Shown: positions 1-9,846 of the stretch, piece by piece | How the letters are laid out: every line of letters begins with the position of its first letter | Position numbering within the stretch: position 1 is the stretch's first letter | Assembly: GCA_029379385.1 (NCBI GenBank) | Contig: CM055614.1 | Location: 18,705,994-18,769,993, forward strand | Source of the DNA: Quillaja saponaria | Taxonomy: Eukaryota > Streptophyta > Magnoliopsida > Fabales > Quillajaceae | DNA: 64,000 nt | Reading direction: 5' to 3' | Program-made: the position numbers and the translations under genes | The notes under the pieces: generated by a model | Told to the model about the DNA's origin: nothing | Databases searched by the model: none | What the model saw: only the letters and a program-made list of their open reading frames with translations

Positions 1-235
1 ATATATTTTTTGTTAAAGTTTTTTAATAAATAACTCTTTTTTTACCAAAATACCCAAATTTTTATTCGAATTTAAAATTTTATTCGAATTAGAATATTTA
101 AAATTGAAATCAAATTCGAACTCAAATTTTAGTTTATGTTTGAATCCAAATTTAAATTGCAATATTTGAAACTATTTGATTCGAATTCCAACCCTAACTA
201 TAAGGTGCATTATATCACACTGCTGAAACTACCTT
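1..235. repeat. TTCGAATT-rich AT repeat
   Basis: This is a very AT-rich stretch with many copies of the self-complementary word TTCGAA/ATTCGAATT. Similar stretches occur at about 33,235-33,460, 44,000-44,215 and 63,090-63,380. Three of the four end in a related C-rich word (aaccctaa, cacccctag, caccctac). A degenerate MITE family is possible, but I could not define terminal repeats or a target duplication. Confidence 0.4.
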
Positions 236-295
236 ATGATGAAATGATGCCTAAGAACTCATTGGTATTGAAGATTAAGAATGAAAATTGTTCCT

Positions 296-326
296 CCCCC
301 CCCCCCCCCCCCACCCAAAAAAAAAA
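296..326. repeat. C17 homopolymer followed by A-run
   Basis: A run of 17 C (296-312) is followed by a short ACCC and then 10 A. A C-run this long is rare in plant DNA. It may also be a place where the assembled length is unreliable. Confidence 0.9.
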
Positions 327-429
327 GAATTAGAAACTGACTTTAAACACACATAAGTTTATGTATAGTATTAATACTAATATGACAAGAATTTTTAATT
401 CATTTGTATATTCTTACTCATATTTTTTA

Positions 430-620
430 TTGCAAATATCATTAAATTAGCAAGTAGGTTTATTTGTTTATACAAAAAATTTACCATCCTTGATATTTTA
501 CAATTATAGCTAAACAATTTTTTAATTTTTTTTAACTTATATCACCATATTGATTAGAAATAAGAATAGTTAATTTTTTTTGAATACTTTCTTGTTGGCC
601 TAAGTAGGCAAACTAGACAG
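430..620. repeat. Dispersed repeat, second copy at 47,420-47,595
   Basis: The stretch that includes 'acaattatagctaaacaa' and ends in 'ttgttggcctaagtaggcaa' occurs again, with small changes and in the same orientation, at about 47,420-47,595. In both places CACTA-type terminal sequence follows within a few hundred bases. The repeat family was not identified. The following 620-1,098 holds no gene that I can support. Confidence 0.6.
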
Positions 621-1098
621 GTGAATAGTTTAGCAATTAAAAACTTAACAAATAAGCATGCATAGTTATGCAATTTCAAGGTTTAGCAAAACCTAACTAA
701 TGATTATAGGTCTCAGTCAAAACCTACCTAAATTATAAAATTTCACGAAATCTCTACAAAAAGAATTTTACTGAGCTTAAAACCCTAAACTCTAGGTTCT
801 CTTGTCTAATCTCATAGGTTGAGAAAATAATTGGGAAAGTATAATCACTCTATTACAAAAATTTTCTCAATATATGAAAGTTTGAGGTTTTATAGAGTGA
901 ATAACAAGGGGGAAATGATATAAAAGTTCTAGTTCTTCTTTACTCTCAAGATATGAAAGTTTTAAGCGTGAGAGATTGGTTTGTTGAGACCTTGATGGTA
1001 TGATTATTTAGAAGTCTCATAATAAGTTGATTTTCCAAAACTTATCTCTCTTATGCTCCTTTATAAATATTTAGGCATGAGCTTGAATATAGTAATTT

Positions 1099-1640
1099 CA
1101 CTATAAGAAATTATTCTATTTGTGTCTGTCATTATGTAGACACACATAACTACTATCTACATTTGCAATTTTACTATCTACATCTGCAACATTGGAGACA
1201 CAAATAAAACATAAAAAAAAAAATTTAATGCAGCTTGTTTAAATTTTAGAACAAAATTTTCCATGCTTATCTGCATCTACTTTATTGTTTGGAGTTACAA
1301 ATGCAGATAAATAATATTTTTTTTATTAAATAATTGGTATTTGTGTCTGCCACTTAACGTATCTATGTCTACAGTGGCAAACACATATACATTTTCATGT
1401 TAAATCCCCATATTGTGATCCTTTCTCTTTCCTTCTCTTCTTTCTTCCATTTTTTATTTTGATCCCAACCTCTGTTGACAAACCCATCTAGACTTAGCCC
1501 CTAAAGCTACTATTGCAGCCTTCCAGCCCCTCGATCCTGAGCTCTGTTCTTCTTCCCCATCTAGGCCCTCAAGTATGTCTGATTTTTTGGAATTAACCTA
1601 TTGTTATGAAATTGTTGTCCTTTCTCATGCTTCTCATCAC
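1099..1640 (+). mobile_element. CACTA (En/Spm) transposon 5'-end relic
   Basis: The stretch starts with CACTATAAGAAAT, close to the plant CACTA consensus terminus CACTACAAGAAA. Next come about 280 bases of subterminal sequence with repeated 'gtgtctg', 'ctacatttgc' and 'tctacatctgc' words, then a pyrimidine-rich leader. The same kind of subterminal words border the CACTA end at 55,693 in the opposite orientation. No transposase is seen and the right-hand boundary is not defined; the sequence runs into the pararetrovirus copy from about 1,788. The element is truncated and non-autonomous. Confidence 0.55.
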
Positions 1641-1787
1641 ATTTGGGTGGAAATCTTTTAATCCTATAATTTCTAGAAAAAATAAATATGAACTTTTTTA
1701 TTTGTTCATTTATGGCTCATTTGTATATTGATTTAGCAATAGGGGATGTGAAATCAGGTGAAAATGTGTACATTAATTTATGGGTCA

Positions 1788-2198
1788 TTTTAATATGTTG
1801 GTGGGATAATAGTGAAAATGTGTTTTTCTCTCATATTGGAATCTTTCTGTCTAAAGGAATTGTAACCCTTGGCATTCCAACTCCTTTGGTAAAACTAGAA
1901 TCTGATAATTTTTTTGGCCTCTTTAAAGACCTTGTGGCATCCTTACCTAAAGAAGTAAACCACCACTTGTTTAAAGCCATTAATGAAAAAGATCAAGATG
2001 GGTCTGAAAGTGGAAAAGATGATATGTCTACCACACCATATTTTGAAAATTCACAAGACCCTAATGATAATATTATTTTTTTTGATTATCTAACAGTTGA
2101 CTTTACTTCTCACATGGGGGAGTGAAGGGAGCAGAAGGAATCTTATCTTTGTTTGTCAAAATGAAATCTTATCCTCATCTATCTTCAAGGACAGAAAA
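1788..2198 (+). pseudogene. Endogenous pararetrovirus, end of 3' ORF (copy 1)
   Basis: An open frame runs to a stop at 2,123-2,125. The same sequence occurs at about 13,833-14,240 with many substitutions and frame breaks. The stretch 1,795-2,125 encodes a Trp-Trp-Asp word, then an acidic tail with Ser-Gly-Lys-Asp-Asp-Met-Ser-Thr. I recognise this as the C-terminal part of the second protein that follows RNase H in florendovirus-like endogenous caulimovirids. That assignment is from memory of the family, not from a search. The upstream part of the frame (1,688-1,787) has no match in the second copy, so the virus-derived part probably starts near 1,788. A solo LTR separates it from its intergenic region. 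Confidence 0.5.
2194..2198. repeat. Target-site duplication GAAAA (left)
   Basis: This 5-bp duplication matches 4,356-4,360 and flanks the solo LTR. Five bases is the usual length for plant LTR-retrotransposon integration. Confidence 0.8.
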
Positions 2199-3580
2199 TG
2201 TTATAACTCCGTACCATAACAATAAGTTTTAAGAAATAAAAAGGAAAACTTAGTACTTTTGGTTATAAAAACAAAATAAAGTACCCATTTATTTCCCTTT
2301 TATTTTTCCTTTCCTTTTTCTTTTCTTATTTTCCTATTCTCCTATTTCTTTTCCTCACTTTTTCCTTCATTTTTCACTATTTTCTTCCCTTGTTCTCGAC
2401 TCTTCTTGTCTTCTTCTTCTTGAAGCTAAAACTTCAGCTCTTCAACTCCTGTTTGTGCCTTGCCTGCCTCCTAACTCGTCCCAGACTGTGTTGGAATAGC
2501 CAAGGATCAAGCTACTGGAACCACAGTTGACCTCCATCACCACTGCAACAACAGCTTGGCCCCAGCAGCCACCACCTCTAACTACTCTGTTGTTTCCATT
2601 TTGGGTAGCTTCCAACTACTTTTAATTCCATTGATTCTCTTGTTTTTCTTAGAGCTAAGGTCTTCTCCTTTTTGTTTTGTTTGGGGATTTAGATTTATGG
2701 AGTTTTAGGGATTTGATTGTTATCAAAAGGGTGAGAAAAATGATGGGTAAAATGTTGATGGAGGATGAATGATCTTGAAATTTGTTGGGTGTTGTGGATT
2801 TCCATGATTCAAGTTTTTTTTATTTCCCCCAAATGGCTCATCTAACTTTAATTTAATGTTTGAATGGTGATTAGTGTTGGGGTTCATGAATTGGTGTTAG
2901 TTTTCTCTTGGTTTATAAACATAAGAAGTATATACATTTTTTTTTGCTATGATATAAGAGGTATATACTTCTTCATAAAAAGTATATACATGAATTGGAA
3001 CAAAGTGTGCCATTAAGGTGTTTGATAAAATGACTAAAAGAAGTTATTTGTAATTTAATATTTCAAGTATTTGTGATTAGGGATTAGTAATCTATGAAAT
3101 TTAGGAACTAAACGATACTTGAAAAATATAATTTCAGCTCCAAAATGTAGCCATTAGCTCGATGACACTTTTGGACTTTAGAAGAAGTCACGAGCAACAA
3201 CCGTAAAACTTGTGAGTGAAAGATACTACCTTTTGGTTACTAGTTGTGTTTTGTAATGGTTGTATATATGTATATAATTTTTGGGTAAATATATATTTAG
3301 TACTTTGAGTTGATTATAAATATTGAATTATGTGGTAAAATTCTACATCTTTGCAAATTTACTATTTAGTGTGTTGTGTGATGGTGTGAATAATTTATAT
3401 ATGGTTGGTAGGGCCAAAGAATCCATTTGTAATATGACTTAGAATTTACGTACACCTAGGATAAATTTGATGTGATTACTTGATTATTCGGATACAAATA
3501 ATAGAGTAACTTAGCCTTGGAGAGGTTATTGTGGGAGATTATGTGCTATGGTATGCAAGAAAAAAAAAGTCCTGAGGAGG

Positions 3581-3619
<39 letters not shown>

Positions 3620-4355
3620 GTGTGCAGGAGATGAGTCACTACCATTACTGGCCCTTGGATGTTTTGATTGATTTATTTGTTAAATGCTTACTTGTGAGAT
3701 ATGTGAACTTTAAATTAAAGTTATATATATGGAATTTAATTGAAGAGTGAGTGATGATGAAATGATTTTATCAGGATAATGTTTTATAATTGTATAATGG
3801 TTGATGCTAGTACCTCTTGGGTATGTCTTTCACTTACCGAGTCTATATAACTCACTCCTCTTTCATCTATGTTTTTCTTTTAGCTCCAGGTTCTTCTTAG
3901 ACTTCACCATTAGAATCTTGACTTGCTGCCATTGTGGCAAGGTATTCTTGAGAGGATGCATACTTGAAGCCTAGTGAATGAAACACTGTAGTCATATTAG
4001 GCTTAATGTTATTTATTTTGATTTGTTGGTCATTATGGCTTCTTGCTGTTCTTTTGACAGAGCAGATCTCCCTTTGTGTATGTTATTTATCAGGGTGATA
4101 TTTTGATTTTACTATTCAGTGATGTTCTACTTCATAGAAAAACTCTATCGAAATTTTTTGAAAAACTATCATTTTTGGTAAATATATATATATAAATATA
4201 TACTTTCACTTTTACATAGGTTACTTGAACTTTTACTTTTAGTTAGTGTTGGTGTACATTCATTTTGATTATAAGTCAAGGTTACGGAGATTGGGTTTTC
4301 ATTCCTCCAGCATGTCATACCTCCGGCATGTCATACCTCCTTGTGGGGTGTGATA
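2199..4355 (+). mobile_element. Solo LTR, Ty3/gypsy type (LTR D)
   Basis: The sequence begins TGTTATAACTCC and ends GGGGTGTGATA, and is 2,157 bp long. It is flanked by GAAAA on both sides, with no internal coding region. Its start and end match the LTRs at 20,168 and 28,161, and it shares interior landmarks with them, such as the 'ggtgtgcaggag' region near 3,620 and the 'tcaaggttacgg' end. The related unoccupied site at 14,240-14,250 shows the host sequence without the LTR. Together this supports one integration followed by LTR-LTR recombination. The open frame at 3,517-3,750, rich in Tyr-Ile from a TA microsatellite, is a chance frame. Confidence 0.85.
3585..3616. repeat. (TA)n microsatellite
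   Basis: An uninterrupted TA dinucleotide run inside the solo LTR. Confidence 0.9.
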
Positions 4356-4664
4356 GAAAATCTTATCAGCAGGGATTTTATGGATTGCTGGGATAAGAAA
4401 CCTTATCAATAGGGAATCTTATCTCTAAAGTTATTTTTCGTTTTAGCCTTTATGTAAATTATAAATAAGGGATAATAGCATTGAAGACATCTAGAAAATT
4501 AGAGTGTTATTTTATGTTAGTGATTGTAAGTTTAGAGTGCTTGTACATGTGGATAAGAAGTGTATTTTCGGGACTAAGTAAAGTTTGTAGCTTATGGATT
4601 GAATTGCTGCTATAATTAATGTATGTGTGCTTTTATTTAAATTTGCTTATTTATTACTTATGTT

Positions 4665-4690
<26 letters not shown>
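4356..4690 (+). other. Pararetrovirus intergenic region, copy 1
   Basis: This continues the virus-derived sequence after the solo LTR and is repeated at about 14,250-14,545. Shared landmarks are 'aagaaaccttatcaatag', a TATA-like box (4,458-4,470) and 'tttagagtgcttgtac'. In Caulimoviridae the intergenic region carries the promoter of the pregenomic RNA and lies upstream of the tRNA-Met primer site. Here the primer site follows at 5,515, after a TA repeat and a MITE. The stretch ends in (TA)n. Confidence 0.6.
4458..4470 (+). promoter_or_regulatory. TATA-like box of pararetrovirus intergenic region
   Basis: ATTATAAATAAGG is conserved in the second copy at about 14,343-14,355. Its position before the primer site fits a pregenomic-RNA promoter. 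Whether it is active cannot be judged from sequence. Confidence 0.45.
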
Positions 4691-4695
<5 letters not shown>

Positions 4696-5442
4696 GGGAA
4701 ATCCTAACATACACTCATGTGAGTGTATGTTATCAATATCTACTCTTTCAAATGGACAAAAAAACCATTATTTACTTGTTAAAACTAATTAATCATTAAA
4801 GGGTATTTTAAATATAACACACATTTAATGCTGAATAATGTCTCTCTCTTCATTAATAATTTATTATTTCTCTCTCTTAAAACAATTTTTTTTTTTTTTG
4901 AAATTTCTCCCATCATAGCCAATATTAAGAACAGTTTTCACACATCTTGAATATTTTTCTTTTAACTCTTTTTTGTTGTTGTTGAAATAGTTTAAATTTA
5001 ACAATTTTGAATGCCAATAATTGCCATTGAAATATTGACCACAAAAGTTAACCTTTGACATCCACAAGGACAAGAAAATGGCATGTTTCCCTATTTTAAG
5101 ATTCTTCTACCTCTATGAATTCCTAAAGCCTTTTACAATTTTACCCCATCAATCACCATGCACTGAAAATAAACAGGCGAAAATCTCTAAGCATTTTCTA
5201 TTCGTTTTGTGTCATGAGTGGAGAAATTTTTTTATAAAAAAAATCTAGTTTTAAGAGAGAGATAATAAATTATTAATGAAAAGAGATATATCATTCAACA
5301 TTAAATGTGTCTTACATTTAAAATATTAAAATATCCTTTAATGATTAATTAGTTTTAACAAGTAAATGATGATTTTTTTTGTCTAATTGAAAGAGTGGAT
5401 ATTAATAACATACACTCACATGGGTGTATGTTAGGATTCCCC
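4696..5442. mobile_element. MITE with about 190-bp terminal inverted repeats
   Basis: The left end GGGAAATCCTAACATACAC is matched inverted at the right end (5,420-5,442). The inverted similarity continues for about 190 bp, to roughly 4,885 on the left and 5,250 on the right. Each terminus contains a small hairpin with arms ACATACACTCA/TGAGTGTATGT. The flanks are TA runs on both sides, so a 9-bp duplication (ATATATATA at 4,687-4,695 and 5,443-5,451) is possible but not provable. Long TIRs plus a 9-bp duplication would fit a Mutator-like MITE. The minus-strand frame at 4,864-5,073 is not a gene. Confidence 0.75.
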
Positions 5443-5477
<35 letters not shown>

Positions 5478-5480
5478 CAC
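5443..5480. repeat. (TA)n(GT)n microsatellite
   Basis: A TA run changes into a GT run. The MITE has inserted into what was probably one continuous TA repeat (4,671-4,695 plus 5,443-5,458). Confidence 0.85.
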
Positions 5481-5514
5481 GTATCTCCTTACAAAAGATT
5501 TGTTACTCTTCATT

Positions 5515-5526
5515 TGGTATCAAAGT
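5515..5526 (+). promoter_or_regulatory. Primer-binding site for initiator Met-tRNA (pararetrovirus)
   Basis: TGGTATCAAAGT matches the plant Met-tRNA primer motif TGGTATCAGAGC with two changes. Caulimoviridae prime minus-strand DNA synthesis with this tRNA, and the site marks base 1 of their genomes. It lies a few hundred bases before the movement-protein remains, as expected. Confidence 0.65.
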
Positions 5527-5769
5527 CAGGTTTCTTACAATTGAAATCTTCATATTTAGTCTTTCTAGACTTGTTTGTTAGTGAAACCCAAGTCGAGATA
5601 GTGTTTACCTGTTTAGCCGTGGAGTGAAGGTGTTTAGGGTGTTATAAGACTTTTGATAGTGATCCAATTAAACTCTCTAGAATGGCTAGGTTTGTTAGAT
5701 CTCTTTCTACTGCCTGATACTAAAGATAAGAATAAAGAAATCCTAATTTTTGAGAACATAGAAAAGAAT

Positions 5770-6800
5770 TTGAAAAACTGAAACCTTCCACCTACCGTCG
5801 TTTGAAGAAACTATTACTCTAAAAATTTACAAATCTTTTGGATCCTTTGTTTTTAAACCAGACTATATCATAAAAACGATTGAAGAAACTATTACTCTAA
5901 AAGAAGGATATGAAAATTTTAAGCTTCTCTCTAAATCTCTAATTGAAACTTACAAAGAAAAATATAAGTATTTGCATTTAGATTTGATCCAGGTTGCTTG
6001 AAAGCCTCTCACCAGATTAGGATTAAACACATCTTCTATTATTTATGTTAGGGATAAAAGACACAATAAGTTTGTTGATTCATTACTAGGATGTGTAGAA
6101 TTTATACTATTGAACCAAATTATTTTGGATGCTTTCCTAATTTTACTCTTTCACCCAAACATTTTGCATGCTTTAACTCTAAACATAAAAACTCAAGGGT
6201 TTGATATGATGCTTGGATCTGAAAACATTGCCTTAATATATAGAATATGTTATAAGGTAATAAACATTTTGGCCCTGAATGTAAAGATCATGCTAGAATA
6301 GTTGTCTCAAGGAAGAGGAGAAACTACCTTGTTTCTCACCAACATAGCTAAATCTAATGTAGCCATCCTAAAAAATAACTCTTGGAATCAAGTTACTCTT
6401 CCAAAATCTTGAAAATTAGAATCTATCATAAATTCCCCAAAAATAGAAAACAAAAGTTTAGAACAGATATTGGAATATGTAGATAGATATGTGAGGATAA
6501 AATTCTTTGCTAATAGAAGGATTAGAATAAATCTAGATGATTATATTTCTAGCAGCCCTTCTAGAGTTATGCTTGGTAGAATGTCTTCCTCTTTAATCTC
6601 TTTAATCGAAACAGAAAAATTCAACTTAGAAAGGATAAGAAAAACAGAAAACCTAGTTAATAAACCTCAGTATATAATAGAAACACCCTCTACCAGAAAG
6701 CCGAAATCTCTAATAATGTCTAATAAAGTTCTTGTTTTAACAAAAGAAAGGCCTCTGGTCTATCTCTCTTTTAATAAAAAAGATGAGTTAAAAGAAAAAT
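5770..6800 (+). pseudogene. Pararetrovirus movement-protein region (broken)
   Basis: The remains of a viral movement protein domain (30K superfamily, caulimovirid type) lie in at least two plus-strand frames. Recognisable pieces lie at about 5,800-6,090 (the Arg-Leu-Gly-Leu-Asn-Thr-Ser region at 6,019), 6,110-6,300 and 6,470-6,802. The last piece is the variable tail after the domain. Stops and frameshifts break it repeatedly, for example the stop just before 6,302. In intact relatives this is the N-terminal part of a long polyprotein and serves cell-to-cell spread. Assignment is by recognition of family-like words; an HMM search against the MP family would confirm it. Confidence 0.6.
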
Positions 6801-7608
6801 GATTTTTCTTAGTTTTAATAGAGAATTAGAGATATTATTGGCATAAAATGTTTGATCAATATGTTAGGAAAAGAAAATTTTCACATAAGATTTATTTCTT
6901 TGCATGGCTAGAAAAAGCCTTTCAATATAGAAACCTAGAATTCCCTAAGTTTGAAGAAGTTTTAGTTAGATATAATTGAAGCTAGGTATCAAAATTGTAT
7001 GACTACCAATGACAAAATCATTAGAGCAGTACACCCTCCAAATATTAATTTTTCAATCAAAATTAAAGAAAAACCAATAACATTAGCTTCTTTTAAAAAT
7101 GAAGTGTCCATTGAAAACAGTTCAGTAATTCAACAAAATAATTGTACTAATTTGTATTTGCAATCACTTGGAAAACAAATTAGTAGAATGGAGAAAGTGT
7201 TGAATTAGGTGAAAAAACAAGAAGTAACTCCTAAGAATATAACTTCTAAAAAATCTACCCTAGACTCAATAATGGTAAAACCACCTCCTCAACCTAACAT
7301 GAAATTGCATGTAGAAGAGTTTAGTAAGTCTTCAGGAGACTTTATTAATGAAATTATTAATAGACTTAAAAATTTAGGATTAAATGAAAAGAATGTCAAT
7401 GTCTTAGAGAAGTTTAAAGAAGCAGAAGAAGATTATTATGATAATCTTCATAAGATGTTTCTTAGTTCTTAAACCAGTGTTCCTCAAATAAATAAAATAA
7501 AATTTAATAAAATGATTCAAACTGCTCCCACCAAAACTTATTATCCTAGGCCTACTCTTGTGGATTTGCAGTTTGAAGAACAATATCATCACGATTATAT
7601 TCAATTTG
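6801..7608 (+). pseudogene. Pararetrovirus linker and coat-protein start (broken)
   Basis: Pieces of open frame at 6,999-7,208 and 7,209-7,472 continue the polyprotein in a Lys/Asn/Glu-rich, probably disordered or coiled-coil linker. They are interrupted by a TAG at 7,206-7,208 and other stops. The region that follows (7,480-7,608) starts the coat-protein part and is cut by the LINE insertion at 7,609-7,622. After the LINE, coat-protein sequence resumes at 8,859. The minus-strand frame at 7,404-7,625 is a shadow. Confidence 0.5.
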
Positions 7609-7622
7609 ATGGCTCTTCTATT
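7609..7622. repeat. 14-bp target-site duplication of the LINE (left)
   Basis: ATGGCTCTTCTATT is repeated exactly at 8,845-8,858. A duplication of this length is typical of target-primed reverse transcription. Confidence 0.9.
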
Positions 7623-8844
7623 CAACTCAACTTAACTTAACTAAGCCTTAAAACCCAAACTAGTTGGGGTTAGTTATTTGAATCTTTTCCTCCATTCGCA
7701 TCGATCCAATGTATCATTTTTAGTAATACCTAGAGTAGCCATATCCTTCTTAATGTCTACCTCCCATGTAAATTTCGGTCTCCCTCAACCACGTCTAATA
7801 CCTATTACCTGTACCAAGTCACATTTCTTAACAACGGCGTCCATTGGCTGACGTTAGATATGTTCAAACTAATGTAGGTGATTTTCCCTCATTTTCTCCT
7901 TGATAGGTGCTACCTCTACATTATTACAAATCTCCTCATTTCGTATTCTATCATTTCTTGTTTGTCCGGTTAATCATCTCAACATTCTCATTTCGACTGC
8001 TACCATCTTATATGAGTGTCATTTCTTAAATGCTCATTAGGTATACATCATAGCCCGGTCTCACTGTTGTCTTATAAAATTTTCCTTTCAGCTTATTCGG
8101 GATTTTAGGATCACATAAAATACCCAAAACACTTCACCTACCCTGCGTTTATCCTATAGTTTATATCATGCTCAATTGCGCCATCTTTTTGTATAAATGA
8201 ACTTAAATACTTAAACATATATTTTATATGGATTGTCTGAGCATACAAAGTTATTTCAGTCGGGCATTCTCTAGTGTCACTAAAATCGCATTCCAGGTAC
8301 TCGATTTTTGTCATACTCAACCTAAGACCTTTTTTATTCTAATGTGTTCTTCCACAATTCTAGTTTGGAACTTAAACTTTCTTTAATTTCATCTACCAAC
8401 ACGATATCATCAGCAAACAGCATGCTCCACGGAGCCATATCCTGAATAGCATATATAAGTTCATCCATGACTAAAATAAATAAGTAAGGGCTTAAGGATG
8501 AAATTTGGTGAACACCTTTCATGATCAGGAACTTTCTAGTCATATCATCAACAATTCGCACCCTAGTCATTACTCCCCCTTACATATTTAATAATTTTTA
8601 CATATTTAGTTGAGATCTTTTTCTTTTTAAGAACCCTCCACAAAATTTGTCTTAGCACCCTATTGTATGCTTTTTCTACATCAATAAAGGCCATTTGAAG
8701 ATCCTTTTTCTTTTCTTTATATTTTTCCATTAATCTCTTAAGTAAAAAAATAGCTTCCATTGTAGATATTCCCGACATAAAACCAAATTGATTATCCGAA
8801 ACTAAAGTTTCATTCTTAAGCCTATGCTTAATTAAGGTAAGCAA
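7623..8844 (-). mobile_element. 5'-truncated RTE-like LINE (non-LTR retrotransposon)
   Basis: Minus-strand frames at 8,563-8,844, 8,334-8,570 and 8,138-8,320 are consecutive parts of one non-LTR reverse transcriptase, separated by frameshifts. Visible motifs are Asn-Gln-Phe-Gly-Phe, Phe-Ile-Asp-Val-Glu-Lys-Ala-Tyr, the catalytic Phe-Ala-Asp-Asp (codons at 8,406-8,417), and a late Lys-Tyr-Leu-Ser-Ser-Phe-Ile-Gln-Lys-Asp-Gly motif. There is no endonuclease, because the 5' end stops in the RT palm at 8,844. The 3' end (left) finishes in TTAAG/TTGAG-type short repeats like the tails of plant RTE elements. A perfect 14-bp duplication flanks it. It lies inside the pararetrovirus coat region, so it is younger than that integration. 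Confidence 0.88.
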
Positions 8845-8858
8845 ATGGCTCTTCTATT
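8845..8858. repeat. 14-bp target-site duplication of the LINE (right)
   Basis: An exact copy of 7,609-7,622. Confidence 0.9.
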
Positions 8859-9756
8859 GTAGAATGGAATATTGATGAATTAGCTGAATATCAAATATTG
8901 AACATTATGAACTATATGATGATATTTGCTATTGCAGCTAGATTAAAAGAAACAACAGATGATAACATAGCCAAGGCTATTGTCTTTAGGTTTGTAGGAC
9001 AACATAAAAGATGTTGGGACTTCTCATTATCAGATGAGGCTAAAAGAGATATTTTTAGTGCCACTGAACGTGAAAATGATCAAGTCCAGCCAGATGTTGT
9101 TAACACTTTAATCTTCATCAATACCCATCATTTTATAGGCACTAATATGCTCAAATTGGACAAAACTCTTCAAAAACTCATGAAACTAAGATGTCTAGAT
9201 TTGTCCTAATTTTAAGTGGCATAAAGATGTTTTCTTTTCAAAAATTTTCACTCATGAAGATTGTAATGTTGACATTTGGAAAGAAAAATTTCTATCTGGG
9301 TTATCTTTCTTGTTTGTGGATAAAATTTGCAATCGATTGAAAAAAAACATTGGAGGGTGGGTAATCCTGTATAGTCAATACACATTTAGAGAGATAGTAG
9401 CAAAAGTAGTTATTAAAGGAATTACTCTCTGTAATGAGATCAAACTTAAAAAGCATATACATAAAGGCAAGATGTTAAGAAAAAAGGACTTGGGAGATTT
9501 TTGTGAGAAGGTAAGGTATATAGATAAAGACAAGATGTATGGAAAAAAAGACTTAGGAGATTTCTGTGAGAAGGTAGGGTATATAAATAAAGACAAGATG
9601 TCTGGAAAAAAGGACTTAGGAGATTTCTGTGAGAAGGTAGGGTATGCTCCAATAAAATCTAAGATTTCTCATCCTAAATGGAAAGAAAAAAAAAAATTAA
9701 AACTTATTCAAAGAATAAATCTTTTCAAAGAAGCTTTCATAGCCACCCTCCTTTAA
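8859..9756 (+). pseudogene. Pararetrovirus coat-protein region (broken)
   Basis: This continues the polyprotein after the LINE. The frame at 8,898-9,209 contains the Phe-Val-Gly-Gln-His-Lys-Arg-Cys-Trp-Asp region, corresponding to the Gly-Gln-Leu-Lys-Gly-Trp-Trp words of retroelement capsid domains. The frame at 9,310-9,756 is the C-terminal part. It has three direct repeats of 22 residues built on Gly-Asp-Phe-Cys-Glu-Lys-Val, then a Lys-rich basic stretch, and leads into a zinc-knuckle remnant. At least one frameshift lies between 9,209 and 9,310. In intact relatives this is the nucleic-acid-binding coat protein. Minus-strand frames here are shadows. Confidence 0.6.
9469..9650 (+). repeat. 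Three tandem 66-bp coding repeats
   Basis: A 66-bp unit (22 codons) occurs nearly three times in frame. Each unit contains Lys-Lys-Asp-Leu-Gly-Asp-Phe-Cys-Glu-Lys-Val, followed by a Tyr-Ile-(Asp/Asn)-Lys-Asp-Lys-Met linker in the first two. Because 66 is a multiple of three, the repeat keeps the frame. Confidence 0.85.
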
Positions 9757-9798
9757 AATCTTCTTCTAAGAAAAAAGAAAAATCTAAACAATTACTTA

Positions 9799-9846
9799 TG
9801 AGTTACAAGTGTGTAAAGGTTGGACACAATGCTAATAATGTAAGGT
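9799..9846 (+). pseudogene. Degenerate zinc knuckle of the pararetrovirus coat protein
   Basis: The frame reads Ser-Tyr-Lys-Cys-Val-Lys-Val-Gly-His-Asn-Ala-Asn-Asn-Val-Arg. Compared with the CCHC pattern C-x2-C-x4-H-x4-C, the second Cys and the His remain. The first Cys is Ser and the last is Val. Two of four zinc ligands are therefore lost. From 9,850 to 10,220 no protease active site (Asp-Thr/Ser-Gly) was found. Confidence 0.6.

Noticed and set aside
3517..3750. Open frame of 77 codons in the solo LTR
   Set aside because: It spans a TA microsatellite giving alternating Tyr-Ile and has no family resemblance.
9375..9652. Minus-strand frames with repeated Leu-Pro-Ser-His-Arg-Asn-Leu
   Set aside because: They mirror the plus-strand 66-bp coding repeats and are shadows.
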